Origin: Bin87 sp965220505
GTDB lineage: Bacteria > Chloroflexota > Dehalococcoidia > Lucifugimonadales > UBA3495
Direction of reading: 5' to 3'
Length of the DNA stretch: 64,000 nt
Assembly: GCA_965220505.1 (NCBI GenBank)
Contig: CBDCQE010000002.1
Span: forward strand, 310,001 to 374,000
The stretch's first letter is position 1; every line of letters begins with the position of its first letter. This document shows positions 22,862 through 31,609 of the stretch, in pieces. Both the position numbers and the translations under genes were made by a program. Below the pieces are notes generated by a model, which was not told where the DNA came from, did not search any database, and was given only the letters and a program-made list of their open reading frames with translations.

Positions 22862-24100
22862 TCAGAAAAGTGGCCGCTGCGGATCAGGCTCGGCGCTGGG
22901 GGTGACCTGCCGGATGGCGTCGAACCATTCCTCGGGGTCTTGGAACGTGCGGTGGTTGAAGTTCCGGATGAAGGGGTGGTCCAGCCCGCCGTCGGACGGG
23001 TCGGCGTACATCAGCACCGGCCGCGCCGGCTCGGCGGTGTGCGACGCATACATCAGCTCCGAGTACATGCCCGTGGAGAGCCGGCCTCCCATGGTGATGC
23101 GGTAGGCGGCGACGCACTGGGCCTGCTCCACCATGGTCAGGTCCCGGTGGCGCACCTGGTTCTCCATGTCGTCCCATACCTCCAGCGCCTCCCTCGGGTC
23201 CAGGGTCATGGGATACGGGTCAACGCGCCCCTCGGTGAGCGCGCCGGCGGTGTCCAGTGGCCAGCGGGCCTCGTCGGCGGTGACGGTGATCTCCGGCACG
23301 GCGTCGGCGCAGGCGGCCTGGGCCTTCTCGAACACCCGCGGCGTGCCCTCGTCCAGCGTCAGGGGATCGAACACGATGAACCGTCGGTGCAACTCGGCGC
23401 GGATGTCGTTGACCGCCGCGCGCAGGTCGGGGTCGTAGCGTATCGCGGTGATGGGGAAGCTGGAATACACCAGCGGGTACTGACGGCGGGCGAAGATGAG
23501 GCGGTACAGCATCTCCGCGGGGTGCTTGACGCTGACCACGTAGTGGGGCACGGCGCGCTCGGGATACAGGTTGCGGGCCAGCAGGTCGGCCATGGCGATC
23601 TCGGCGGAGCGCCAGCCCAGGATCTCGCGCAGGCGGAGCCGGAAGTTGGTGTGCCGTTCGGCGTCCCGCTGGGCCAGCGCGCTGTGAATGTCCAGCATGT
23701 CGTCCACCAGCGTGATGATGCAGTCGGGACGCCACCGCCGGATGGTGGGCAGGTCTATCAGCGAGAATTGCCGGCCGCTGGTGTAGTAGGTCAGGTGGGC
23801 GGCGATGAGGCTGTGGCGCGGATCGGCCGCCTCGATCTGCTCCGCGATGGCCTGACCAGCCCGTTTCCAGGCGGCCAACTGGTAGGCGGGACGGAAGGCG
23901 GCCAGCACGCCGGCCAACTCGTTGCCTTGGTCGGCCAGGGCGTCCTCGATGCCGGCGGCGAGCAGTTCCGCCGGGTCGACGGCCAGGGTGTCCGTGCCGT
24001 CCGGGGCGTTCACCTCGCCATGGGCGCGGAGGCGGGCCAGCAGGTTGGCGACGACGATGTCCTTGTTGACGCCGGAGATGCCGGCCAGCAACGCGCGCAT
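22862..24100 (-). CDS. P-loop NTPase-like protein of unknown function
   Basis: A 412-residue protein opening with 'ALLAGISGVNKDIVVANLLARL', positioned like a Walker A loop (GxxGxxK) but with Asp where Ser/Thr should be. 'HSLIAAHLTYYTSGRQFSLIDL..IRRWRPDCIITLVDDMLDI' recalls archaeal-type adenylate-kinase-like folds. The C-terminal 200 residues ('VFDPLTLDEG', 'YRITMGGRLSTGMYSELMYA', 'PVLMYADPSDGG') are a second domain I do not recognise, somewhat like a nucleoside deoxyribosyltransferase. Catalysis is doubtful with this loop. It is encoded 14 bases upstream of the DUF5671 gene. Confidence 0.55.
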   Translation of the reverse strand: MRALLAGISGVNKDIVVANLLARLRAHGEVNAPDGTDTLAVDPAELLAAGIEDALADQGNELAGVLAAFRPAYQLAAWKRAGQAIAEQIEAADPRHSLIAAHLTYYTSGRQFSLIDLPTIRRWRPDCIITLVDDMLDIHSALAQRDAERHTNFRLRLREILGWRSAEIAMADLLARNLYPERAVPHYVVSVKHPAEMLYRLIFARRQYPLVYSSFPITAIRYDPDLRAAVNDIRAELHRRFIVFDPLTLDEGTPRVFEKAQAACADAVPEITVTADEARWPLDTAGALTEGRVDPYPMTLDPREALEVWDDMENQVRHRDLTMVEQAQCVAAYRITMGGRLSTGMYSELMYASHTAEPARPVLMYADPSDGGLDHPFIRNFNHRTFQDPEEWFDAIRQVTPSAEPDPQRPLF

Positions 24101-24194
24101 GAATCAACGATGCCCGGCGGCTGCGGGGATGTCAACCCGATAAATCCTGCTTCTGACGTTCCTCCGCCGCAAACCGGGAGCCGGGAGCGGTCCC

Positions 24195-24689
24195 CTAACC
24201 GCCGAAGGGCCACCACCACCGCTTCTTTGGCGGCTCCGCGGCTACCGGCGGGGTCATGACCAGGGGGCGCTCGCTGAGCGAGTCGAGCTGGGAGACGGCC
24301 GAGTCGAAACGATTCACCTCGATGGGTTTGCGGCAGAACCGGCCGGGGGAGATGTTGAAGGACCAGAGCAGGCTCTGCTCCGCCGCGGTTCCCGTCAAGA
24401 TCATCACCGGAATGTTCCGCAGGTTCTCGTCCGCGTACATATCGGCAAGAACTTCCTGGCCGGTCTTTTTGGGCAGCATCAGATCCAGCAGGACCAGGTC
24501 GGGCCGGGGCGTGTAGGCGTACTCGCCCTGCCGGCGGAGATAGGTCATCGCCGCCTCGCCGTCCTCGACCAACGACAGGTTCACCGCGTAGTTGGAGTCC
24601 TTCAGGATCTCCTCCGTCAGCCGGGCGTCCGCGGGGTTGTCCTCGACGAGCAGCACCTCGATGGGGTTTTCCGGGGAGCGTGTAGTCAT
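24195..24689 (-). CDS. Response regulator, Rcp1-like single receiver domain
   Basis: A 164-residue CheY-like protein: 'VLLVEDNPADARLTEEIL' (acidic pocket), phospho-acceptor Asp69 in 'PRPDLVLLDLMLPKKTG', 'VMILTGTAAE' (Thr) and 'RFCRKPIEVNRF' (Lys). After the receiver there is only a short Pro/Trp-rich tail ('PPKKRWWWPFGG'), no output domain. This is the Rcp1 type that partners bacteriophytochrome-like kinases; the kinase gene is two genes upstream. Confidence 0.9.
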   Translation of the reverse strand: MTTRSPENPIEVLLVEDNPADARLTEEILKDSNYAVNLSLVEDGEAAMTYLRRQGEYAYTPRPDLVLLDLMLPKKTGQEVLADMYADENLRNIPVMILTGTAAEQSLLWSFNISPGRFCRKPIEVNRFDSAVSQLDSLSERPLVMTPPVAAEPPKKRWWWPFGG

Positions 24690-24819
24690 GGCGCTCTGCC
24701 TCCTTTGTGGTACGTCGTGCGTTGTACGTCGTGACGGCGGTTTCGTTATGGTGGCCCTGTTGATGCAACCGCTGACCGGCGCGGCGCGCTACCCACGCTA
24801 TGGGCGATGCACGGAGATG

Positions 24820-25266
24820 TCACTCCGCCGGCAGCTTGGCGACGGTGAGCCAGAACCCCTCAATCTTGCTGACGACGTCGATGAAACGGTCCAGGTCGAC
24901 GGGTTTGGTGACGTAGGCGTTGGCGTGGTGGTAGTAGGAGTTGAGGATGTCCCCCTCGGCTTCCGAGGTGGTCATCACCACGATGGGTATGGACAGCAGG
25001 TCTGGGTCGGTCTTGACGTCTGCCAGCACCTCCCGGCCACTCTTGCGGGGCAGGTTCAGGTCCAGGAGGATCAGGTCGGGTCGGGGAGCGTCGGCGTAAC
25101 CGCCCTGGCGTCTGAGGAAGGCCATGGCCTGCTCGCCGTCGCCCACCACGGACAGGTTGTTGGAGACGATGGCGTCGGCGAAGGCCTCGCGGGTGAGTCG
25201 GGCGTCGCCGGGGTTGTCCTCCACCAGGAGGATTTCGATGGCCCTGCGGGGTGATTGTTGTGTCAT
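24820..25266 (-). CDS. Response regulator, Rcp1-like single receiver domain
   Basis: A 148-residue receiver: 'ILLVEDNPGDARLTREAFAD', Asp69 in 'PRPDLILLDLNLPRKSG', 'IVVMTTSEAEGDI', 'HANAYVTKPVDLDRF'. It is a paralogue of the downstream receiver and lies between it and the sensor kinase, on the same strand. The conserved 'SYYHHANAYVTKP' region is typical of Rcp1. It likely takes phosphate from the kinase at 25343-26758. Confidence 0.92.
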   Translation of the reverse strand: MTQQSPRRAIEILLVEDNPGDARLTREAFADAIVSNNLSVVGDGEQAMAFLRRQGGYADAPRPDLILLDLNLPRKSGREVLADVKTDPDLLSIPIVVMTTSEAEGDILNSYYHHANAYVTKPVDLDRFIDVVSKIEGFWLTVAKLPAE

Positions 25267-25342
25267 CGCCTCCTCTCCTGCGCTGCGTGTGGCGTTGTGG
25301 CCGGTGTCGGCGTAGATGGCCTTATGATCAACGGCGTTATGA

Positions 25343-26758
25343 TCAACCGGGCGGTCCGCCCGGCGCGGCGGCCAGGTCGGAATAGGGTAGGGAGTCGAGG
25401 TCCGTGGGAATGGTGAAGAAGAAGGTCGCGCCGGCGTCGGGTTGGGATTCGACCCAGATGGTCCCGTGGTGGCGCTCCACGATCTTCTTGCAGACGGCCA
25501 GGCCGATGCCGGTGCCGGGGTACTGCCCGATGCCGTGCAGCCGCTGGAACACCTGGAAGATGCGGTCCGAGTACTGCGGGTCGATGCCGATGCCGTTGTC
25601 CCGGACTGAGAAGAGCCAGTCGCCGTCCTGCTCGGTCGCTTCGATCCGAACGCGGGGCGCACTCTCGCCGCGGAACTTGATGGCGTTGCCCACCAGGTTC
25701 TGCATCAACTGGGCCAGCTGTGAGGCGTCGGCCGACAGGCTGGGCAGCGGTCCGGAGCTGACCTCGGCGTCGCTCTCCGCGATGGCCACCTCCAGGTTCT
25801 GCAGCGCCTGGTCGACAATGGTCTGGCAATCCGTGGGCTCGAAGGACGCGCCCCGGGTGCCCACGCGGGAGTAGGTGAGCAGGTCCTGGATCAGGGTCTG
25901 CATCCGCGCGGCGCCGTCGACGGCGAAGGCGATGAAGTCGCTGGCGTCCTGGTCCAGGTTCGCCTTGTAGCGCCGTTCCAGTAGTTGCAGGTAGCTGGTC
26001 ACCATCCGCAGCGGTTCCTGGAGGTCGTGGGAGGCCACGTAGGCGAACTGCTCCAGCTCGGCGTTGGAGCGTTGCAGTTCCTGCGTCACTTGCCGCAGCG
26101 CCTCGGTCAGCCGCCGTAAATCCTCGTACACGTATTGGAGCTCAAAGGTTGCCGTGTAGAATTTCGCCAACTGCACCAGTTGGTCCTCATCGGCTTGGGT
26201 GAACTCCCCGTCAAATTTATCGCTCAGCTGGACAACGCCAATCAACCCCCCGTCGCGGCGCAGTACGGGAACCGCCAGCCAGCCCGGCAGCGGAGGGTGT
26301 TCCAAGCCGTGGCCGGTCTTGAGGCCGCTGAATTCCTTGAACTCGGGATGCGAATAAAGGTCATCCCAGTTCATTCGGATCGGCGCGCGTTTCTTGACCA
26401 CCAGTCCCCAGACCCCTTCCCCCGTGGGCATTACGTCATAAGCGTTGTATCGGGCGTACTTCTCGGAGAAGGAGTGAGTGTGGATGGCGGCCTTGAAGTC
26501 CCCGTCGGGCACGTAGCTGATTGCCGCCTGGTGGGCGCCAATCCTGAGCCGGGACACCAGGGCCAGACCGTGCAACGCTTCGTGGAACGTCTCCGAGTCA
26601 TTGACGTCGCTCGCCGGTTCCCCGCGCACAATCGGCGCACGCCCCCCGCTCTCGTCCAGGGTAAGCCGGGTGCGCAGCGAAACCAACTCCCGGTCGCGCT
26701 CCGCCAGCGCCGCGGTGAGTCGGGCCACTTCCTGCTGCAGGTCCTGCTGTGTGCTCAT
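25343..26758 (-). CDS. GAF-domain sensor histidine kinase, phytochrome-type
   Basis: A 471-residue kinase without membrane segments: N-terminal coiled coil (1-35), GAF-like domain (about 60-205, 'GDFKAAIHTHSFSEKY', 'LAVPVLRRDGGLIGVVQLSD'), HisKA with phospho-acceptor His244 in 'VASHDLQEPLRMVTSYLQLL', and HATPase (N-box 'MQNLVGNAIKF', 'DNGIGID', 'GTGIGLAVCKKI'). The SHDLQEPLR box is typical of cyanobacterial-phytochrome-like kinases. No bilin Cys is obvious, so the signal may be a small molecule. Two Rcp1-like regulators follow. Confidence 0.93.
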   Translation of the reverse strand: MSTQQDLQQEVARLTAALAERDRELVSLRTRLTLDESGGRAPIVRGEPASDVNDSETFHEALHGLALVSRLRIGAHQAAISYVPDGDFKAAIHTHSFSEKYARYNAYDVMPTGEGVWGLVVKKRAPIRMNWDDLYSHPEFKEFSGLKTGHGLEHPPLPGWLAVPVLRRDGGLIGVVQLSDKFDGEFTQADEDQLVQLAKFYTATFELQYVYEDLRRLTEALRQVTQELQRSNAELEQFAYVASHDLQEPLRMVTSYLQLLERRYKANLDQDASDFIAFAVDGAARMQTLIQDLLTYSRVGTRGASFEPTDCQTIVDQALQNLEVAIAESDAEVSSGPLPSLSADASQLAQLMQNLVGNAIKFRGESAPRVRIEATEQDGDWLFSVRDNGIGIDPQYSDRIFQVFQRLHGIGQYPGTGIGLAVCKKIVERHHGTIWVESQPDAGATFFFTIPTDLDSLPYSDLAAAPGGPPG

Positions 26759-27058
26759 CGCCTTCGTCTCCCGTCCACTGGATCCGTTATGCAGTCTGTG
26801 CTCGTAAGCAGTACCTCATTATGGCGATACAAAGTATTGCAATGCACTATCAATGTCAACAATTCAGCCGCCTGGCAATTGTGTGGATTTGGATGTCTGC
26901 CCGATGCCAGGATTTTCCGCATTCCTGCGGAAACGCCAATGCAGTTCAGACCAGGATGGCCGCCAACTGCGGACGGCAAAGAACTATTCTGGCGCCTGCT
27001 ATACTGCGGACAAGTTCCCGTTTCAATATTAGTGCCCTGATTTATAAGGGGTAGGCTG
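26759..27058 (+). other. Non-coding gap with hairpin, upstream of AAA module 2
   Basis: Three hundred bases without a convincing gene, more AT-rich than the flanks, between divergent genes. It holds a perfect hairpin TTTCCGCA-TTCC-TGCGGAAA (26914-26933) and, near its right end, an extended -10 element. Confidence 0.5.
27000..27005 (+). promoter_or_regulatory. Extended -10 (TGCTATACT) before AAA module 2
   Basis: TATACT preceded by TG-N, 54 bases before the ATPase start. No good -35 hexamer is seen 17 bases upstream, as is common for extended -10 promoters. Confidence 0.45.
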
Positions 27059-28189
27059 ATGAAACTTTTGACGCTCACCGTAAAAAACTACCGCAGCATC
27101 CGAGATGAGGCCATTGAATTGGGTGATCTCTCGGTGTTCATCGGCGCCAACGCTACCGGGAAAAGCGCCATCTTGGACACGCTGCGCTTTCTCAGCGAGG
27201 CCGTCCGGGCGCGTGATTTCCGCGGGCCGACGTTCTCGCGCGGCGGTATGCTCAATCTGGCCTGGAAAGGGCAGGAAGCCAGCCAGGTTGAACTTGTGAT
27301 GGCCTTCGAGGATGGCGATAGGCGCTATGAGTGGAATGTGCGGCTGGTCAGGCAATCTTACGACTTTTCTGTCGTAGAGCGAGTCCATGAAACGCCCAGC
27401 GGCTATCCGCCGATAGAGTTGCTCAGCGCCGAATCCGGTCAGGGTTGGTGGTGGTCTGGAGAAAAAGGGGAACGGGTTAACTTGTTGCAAGAGCCGATGG
27501 ATTGCGCTCTTGCCGCGGCGGCGGTAGATGCATCTTTCCCGGCTCGCCAAGTCGCGGAGTTCGTCGGGAGATGGGGTTTCTTCGACCCCAGCCCCTTCCT
27601 GCTGCGGCGAGACTGGAACTTGCCCGATTCCGGAGGGTTTGACCCTTATGGGCGAAATCTCGGCGAGACGCTATATGCTCTGGAACGTTTATCACCGGAG
27701 ATTTTCAACCGGGTGGTGGATGCAACCCGTTCCATAGTTGGTCTGCCGGACGGGATCGAACCGAGACAGTCCGAAGACCGTTTCTATTTTGTGCAGCGCG
27801 AACCGGGCTTACAGTTCACGGTGAACCAGATGGGCGTTTCCAGCGGGACGCTGCGCGTGCTGGCATTGATGACCGCTCTCTACGGCCACCCAGAAACTAC
27901 GCTGGTTGGGATAGAAGAACCGGAGAACTACATCCATCCCTTGGCGCTGTTCAACTTCGTCCAGCACATCGCAGGGGCGCAAGGCCACCATCAGATGTTG
28001 CTTACCACGCACTCCCCTCTGCTGCTCGACTATCTGGACGATCCTGCTGTCGTGAATGTCGTCAAGCGTCACGAAACCCGAGGCACCATGGTCATACCCG
28101 AGCCGAACCCGGAAGGGGTGCGCAAAGCTCTGGAGGTATCAGGATACAGCTTGGGTCAGCATCATGAGACCAAAGGATTCGGATGGTAG
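27059..28189 (+). CDS. AAA15/21-type ATPase of an ATPase-DUF4276 module (module 2)
   Basis: A 376-residue OLD/RecF-like ATPase: 'LTLTVKNYRSIRDEAIEL' N-terminus, Walker A 'GANATGKS' at 29-36, a signature-like 'GVSSGTLRVLALMTALYG', Walker B 'TLVGIEEPENYIHP' and H-loop 'HHQMLLTTHSPLLLDYLDD'. It differs strongly from the ATPase at 9548 but has the same plan and the same partner type. The final Trp codon overlaps the ATG of the DUF4276 gene. Its own promoter is in the upstream gap. Defence is inferred, not shown. Confidence 0.88.
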   Translation: MKLLTLTVKNYRSIRDEAIELGDLSVFIGANATGKSAILDTLRFLSEAVRARDFRGPTFSRGGMLNLAWKGQEASQVELVMAFEDGDRRYEWNVRLVRQSYDFSVVERVHETPSGYPPIELLSAESGQGWWWSGEKGERVNLLQEPMDCALAAAAVDASFPARQVAEFVGRWGFFDPSPFLLRRDWNLPDSGGFDPYGRNLGETLYALERLSPEIFNRVVDATRSIVGLPDGIEPRQSEDRFYFVQREPGLQFTVNQMGVSSGTLRVLALMTALYGHPETTLVGIEEPENYIHPLALFNFVQHIAGAQGHHQMLLTTHSPLLLDYLDDPAVVNVVKRHETRGTMVIPEPNPEGVRKALEVSGYSLGQHHETKGFGW

Positions 28190-28779
28190 TGGATATGGTG
28201 AAGCGAGTTCTGGTCATCGCATCAGGTCCCACGGAACTAATGGCCTTGCCTCACTTGCTGGCGCATTTGAGCGCGGAAGGAATTGCGGTGGAAGTGCGTA
28301 TACCTGATCGAAACCGAAAACTTCTACCAAGCACCGTGGCTCCCATTATTCGCGACTCCCTGTATGATTTTGCACAGGCCCCTCCCGATAAATATGTAGT
28401 GCTAGTTGACACGGACGGCAAGACTGGCGAAGAGGCTTTACGCCCAATGCGAGAAGGCTTGCGCAACGCCGGTGTGGAACGGCTAGCTCCGGATCTCCTT
28501 TATGCCTATGCGCAGTGGCACCTGGAAGCCTGGTACTTTGCTGACGCCAGAAATCTCAGGGGCTATCTGAGGCGCGACGTAGGCAATGTTGACCCAAACC
28601 AACCCGACCGGATTGAAAATCCCAAGCATCACCTGATGCAATTGTTGGGCGAGAAAACGTACACTGCTGCCGTATCGGAAGAAATTGCGGAAGCCTTGAA
28701 TGTTGATACCATCGCCCAACGCAGCCCCAGTTTCGCCGGCTTTCTAGCCACAGTGCGAAACGGCGGCGCCGGCGACTGA
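28183..28779 (+). CDS. DUF4276 family protein, TOPRIM-like partner (module 2)
   Basis: A 198-residue protein: 'RVLVIASGPTELMALPHLLAHL' (acidic loop, Glu of G.TE), 'KYVVLVDTDGKTG' (D-x-D), 'YAYAQWHLEAWYFADARNLRGYLRRD', and a C-terminal 'KHHLMQLLGEKTYT' helix pair. These match the conserved blocks of DUF4276. The ATG at 28183 overlaps the ATPase Trp-stop exactly as in module 1; an ATG at 28195 is an alternative. The candidate acidic catalytic residues are all present. Confidence 0.8.
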   Translation: MVVDMVKRVLVIASGPTELMALPHLLAHLSAEGIAVEVRIPDRNRKLLPSTVAPIIRDSLYDFAQAPPDKYVVLVDTDGKTGEEALRPMREGLRNAGVERLAPDLLYAYAQWHLEAWYFADARNLRGYLRRDVGNVDPNQPDRIENPKHHLMQLLGEKTYTAAVSEEIAEALNVDTIAQRSPSFAGFLATVRNGGAGD

Positions 28780-28800
28780 CCCCAAGCAGGAGGCAAGCTG

Positions 28801-29928
28801 ATGGACGTTTTCTACTTCACCGAGATGCCCTACGCTGAGTTCCCGGAGTCGGAGGCGGAGAAGTTCCCGTCCATGCGGCTCACCTTCCCCAACACCTACT
28901 TCGACCCGCAGACCGCCAGCGGCCTGATGAACCGGTACCTGGACGAGTACCAGCACGCCGAGGAGATGGGCTTCGACGGCCTGATGCTCAACGAGCACCA
29001 CAACACGCCGTCGTGCATGGACGTCGAGGTCAACATCACCGGCGGCATCCTGGCGCGCATCACCAAGCGGGCCAAGATCCTCATGCTCGGCAACATGCTG
29101 CCCACGTCGGACAACCCGGTGCGCCTCGCCGAGGAGATCGCCCTGCTGGACGTGATCTCCGGCGGGCGCATCATCTCCGGTTTCGTGCGGGGCATCGGCA
29201 TCGAGTCCTGGGCCAACAACACCAACCCCATCCACAACCGGGAGCGGTTCGAGGAGTGCCACGACCTGGTGGTGAAGACCTGGACCACGCCCGGCCCCTT
29301 CCGCTGGGAGGGCAACCACTACCACTACCGCGCGGTGAACCCGTGGATGCTGCCCATCCAGAAGCCGCACCCGCCGGTGTAGGTCCCCGGCACCGGCAGC
29401 CCCGAGACCGTGGCCTGGACGGCGCGGCACCGCTACACCTACGCTGCCTTCCTGACCCCGCTGGAGGTCGCCAAGAACCTGTTCGCCCGCTATCGCGAGT
29501 ACGCCGCCGCCGACGGCTGGGAGCCCGGCCCCGAGAAGTTCGCCTTCATGATCTGCGCCCATGTCAACGACACCGACGAGAAGGCGCAGGAGGCGGGCAA
29601 GGCGTTCCTCTGGCGGATGAACTACCCCCTGCGCGGCCCCCGCGAATACTGGTCGCCCCCTGGCTACACGTCCCGCGCCGGCGCGGCAGCGGCGGCCGCC
29701 CGCCGACCCACGCCCCTGAACGAGATGTCATACCAGGAGTTGCAGGACCGCTACCACCTGGTGGTGGGCAGCCCCGACACCGTCATCAAGAAACTGCGCC
29801 ACATCCGCGACGAGCTGGGCATCGGCTCCATCCTGCTGGAAGCCCAGGGCGGCCAGCTTTCCCACGCCGACACCATGCGGTCGATAGAGCTGTTCGGCAA
29901 AGAGGTGATACCGGCGCTGAAGGAGTGA
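28801..29928 (+). pseudogene. LLM-class monooxygenase interrupted by an amber codon
   Basis: The frame opens with 'MDVFYFTEMPYAEFPE', runs through typical luciferase-like motifs ('EMGFDGLMLNEHHNTPSCMDVEV', 'LLDVISGGRIISGFVRGIG') to 'IQKPHPPV', then TAG at 29380-29382, then continues in the same frame with 'VPGTGSPETVAWTARHRYTYAAFLTPLEVAKNL' to 'FGKEVIPALKE'. Relatives normally have Trp after 'PHPPV', so TGG to TAG is the simplest event. The rest of the 375 codons is well kept, which suggests a recent mutation, a sequencing error or suppression. The start follows AGGAGGCAAGCTG. Two intact LLM genes lie at 7260 and 31610. Confidence 0.83.
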
Positions 29929-30019
29929 TGGGTGGCTGCTGGAGATTGTCTGTATCGCGGCTAACGACTGATCAGATCAGAGGTGGCCCTGCGCTTCTTC
30001 CGGAGACAATACCGAACAA

Positions 30020-30060
30020 TGAAGGTGTCATCCTGGCTACCGGCCGGGATGACACCTTCA
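30020..30060. terminator. Perfect 14-bp inverted repeat (hairpin)
   Basis: TGAAGGTGTCATCC and GGATGACACCTTCA flank a 13-base GC-rich spacer. It lies about 90 bases after the interrupted monooxygenase gene. It could terminate transcription, though no T tract follows; it also resembles the 'GTCATCC' dispersed palindromes. Confidence 0.55.
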
Positions 30061-30160
30061 TCTCTGTGCATACCGAGCGAGCGAACGGAGCCTTTGTAGC
30101 CCGACCGGAGCCGGCGGCGTGATAACATCGGAGGACAACCAAGTTACCGGGAGAAGCGGA

Positions 30161-30484
30161 GTGACCGAAAAAATCCAGTGGGGCAATCCCTTTGACGACG
30201 CCGGCATCGAGGAGATGGCTGACTGGATGGCTCCCCGGCTGGGGGAATCCCCCATGTACCGTATGGCCATCGACGGGGCCGACCCGGATCTGCTGGCGGT
30301 GCTGCTGGAGCGGCTGATGAACGAGTACCTGGAGTATCGGGAAATCCCGGCCCGTGTCCGCCGGGACCGCAACCTGGTGTACGTCTCCATGGGCGAGGAT
30401 GACGATGACGAGGAATCGGCAGCCAACATCAGCATACCGCTGGTGCGCGCCTTGATGCGCCGCCTCCGCGGCTCCGGCTGGTGA
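30161..30484 (+). CDS. Hypothetical protein
   Basis: A 107-residue acidic protein ('WGNPFDDAGIEEMADWMAPRLGE', 'LLERLMNEYLEYREIPARVRRDRNLVYVSMGEDDDDEESAANISIPLVRALMRRL'). No family is recognised. GTG at 30161 is preferred because GGGAG lies seven bases upstream; a GTG at 30119 is also open. It is convergent with gpsA. Confidence 0.5.
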   Translation: MTEKIQWGNPFDDAGIEEMADWMAPRLGESPMYRMAIDGADPDLLAVLLERLMNEYLEYREIPARVRRDRNLVYVSMGEDDDDEESAANISIPLVRALMRRLRGSGW

Positions 30485-30512
30485 AGTTAACTTGTGACCG
30501 CTCGCGTCGCGG

Positions 30513-31529
30513 CTACCACTCCGAGCGGGGCGGGCGTTCCATCAGGACGGGTATGCAATCGGCGGCGGGGAGGCCCTCGAAGAGGACCTGCGACATCAGG
30601 CGGGTGATGGGCATGTCAACATCCAGGCGCTCGGCGATTTCCAGCGCGGCCACGGTGGTGTTGATGCCCTCCGCCACGGCGCCCATGTCGGCCAGGATGT
30701 CGGGCAGCTGACGACCCCGGGCCAGTTCCTCGCCGACGCGGCGGTTCCGGCTCAGCGGGCTGCTGCAGGTGGCCATGACGTCGCCCAGGCCGGCCAGTCC
30801 GGCGAAGGTCATCAACTGAGCGCCGGCGGCTATGCCCAGGCGTCCGATCTCGTTCAGGCCACGGGTGACCAGGGCGGCCTTGGCGTTGTCCCCCACGTCC
30901 ATGCCGTCGGCGATGCCGGCGGCCAGGGCGATGATGTTCTTCAGCGATCCGCCCATCTCCACGCCCACTACGTCGTCGCTGGTGTAGACGCGAAACGCCG
31001 ACGACATCAGGGCATCCTGGACGAGACTGCGAGATTCTTCCTCCAGAGCTGCCACCACGGTCACCGCGGGTTTGCCGGCGATGACTTCGCCGGCCAGGTT
31101 GGGGCCGGACAGGACGGCAAATCGCCCGGGTGGGTGACCGGGCATTTCCTGCGCCAACACTTCACTCATGCGCAGGCCGGCAGGCAGTTCCAATCCCTTA
31201 GTAGCGCTGAGGACCACGGCGTCGGCGGGAACGTGCGGGGCAATGCGTTGCAGGTTCTGCCGGAAACGGTCGGACGGCGCGGCGACGATTACCAGGCGGG
31301 TTTCGATCAGCGCCTTCGCCGGATCATGCTCGACGGACAAAGTATCAGGGAACGGCACACCGGGCAGGCGTCGGGCGTGCTCCCCGGCACGACGCAGCTC
31401 CTTCGCCTCTGCATCAGTACGGCAAAGGAGACGCACCAGCGCTCCACCGCGCGCCGCCAGCACGGCGAGGGTAGTGCCCCAGGTGGTGGCGCCGACGACG
31501 GCGACTGGGGACTGGAGATCGGACGTCAA
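30513..31529 (-). CDS. gpsA: NAD(P)H-dependent glycerol-3-phosphate dehydrogenase
   Basis: A 338-residue enzyme: Rossmann start 'VAVVGATTWGTTLAVLAA' (third Gly of GxGxWG replaced by Thr), 'LVIVAAPSDRFRQNL', 'LSATKGLE' (catalytic-site Lys), 'FAVLSGPNLAGEVIAGKP', and the C-terminal 'GGSLKNIIALAAGIADGM...NAKAALVTRGLNEI' with the second catalytic Lys. It makes sn-glycerol-3-phosphate for phospholipids. It is on the same strand as the upstream LLM gene, separated by a hairpin. Confidence 0.94.
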   Translation of the reverse strand: MTSDLQSPVAVVGATTWGTTLAVLAARGGALVRLLCRTDAEAKELRRAGEHARRLPGVPFPDTLSVEHDPAKALIETRLVIVAAPSDRFRQNLQRIAPHVPADAVVLSATKGLELPAGLRMSEVLAQEMPGHPPGRFAVLSGPNLAGEVIAGKPAVTVVAALEEESRSLVQDALMSSAFRVYTSDDVVGVEMGGSLKNIIALAAGIADGMDVGDNAKAALVTRGLNEIGRLGIAAGAQLMTFAGLAGLGDVMATCSSPLSRNRRVGEELARGRQLPDILADMGAVAEGINTTVAALEIAERLDVDMPITRLMSQVLFEGLPAADCIPVLMERPPRSEW

Positions 31530-31555
31530 GGGTGGTCTCGGGTCAACCTACATTG

Positions 31556-31584
31556 GTAGGGGCGACGTGAACCGCCGCCCCTAC
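31556..31584. terminator. GTAGGGGCG hairpin after LLM gene
   Basis: GTAGGGGCG and CGCCCCTAC form a perfect nine-pair stem around an 11-base loop, 26 bases past the stop of the minus-strand LLM gene. It belongs to the GGGGCG...CGCCCC hairpin set seen repeatedly at gene 3' ends in this window. Confidence 0.55.
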
Positions 31585-31609
31585 GCGCTGACTGCGATTT
31601 GAACGCGGC

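Noticed and set aside
29380..29382. Pyrrolysine at the TAG in the luciferase-like gene
   Set aside because: The position is normally Trp and no Pyl-type context is present; a TGG to TAG change is far more likely.
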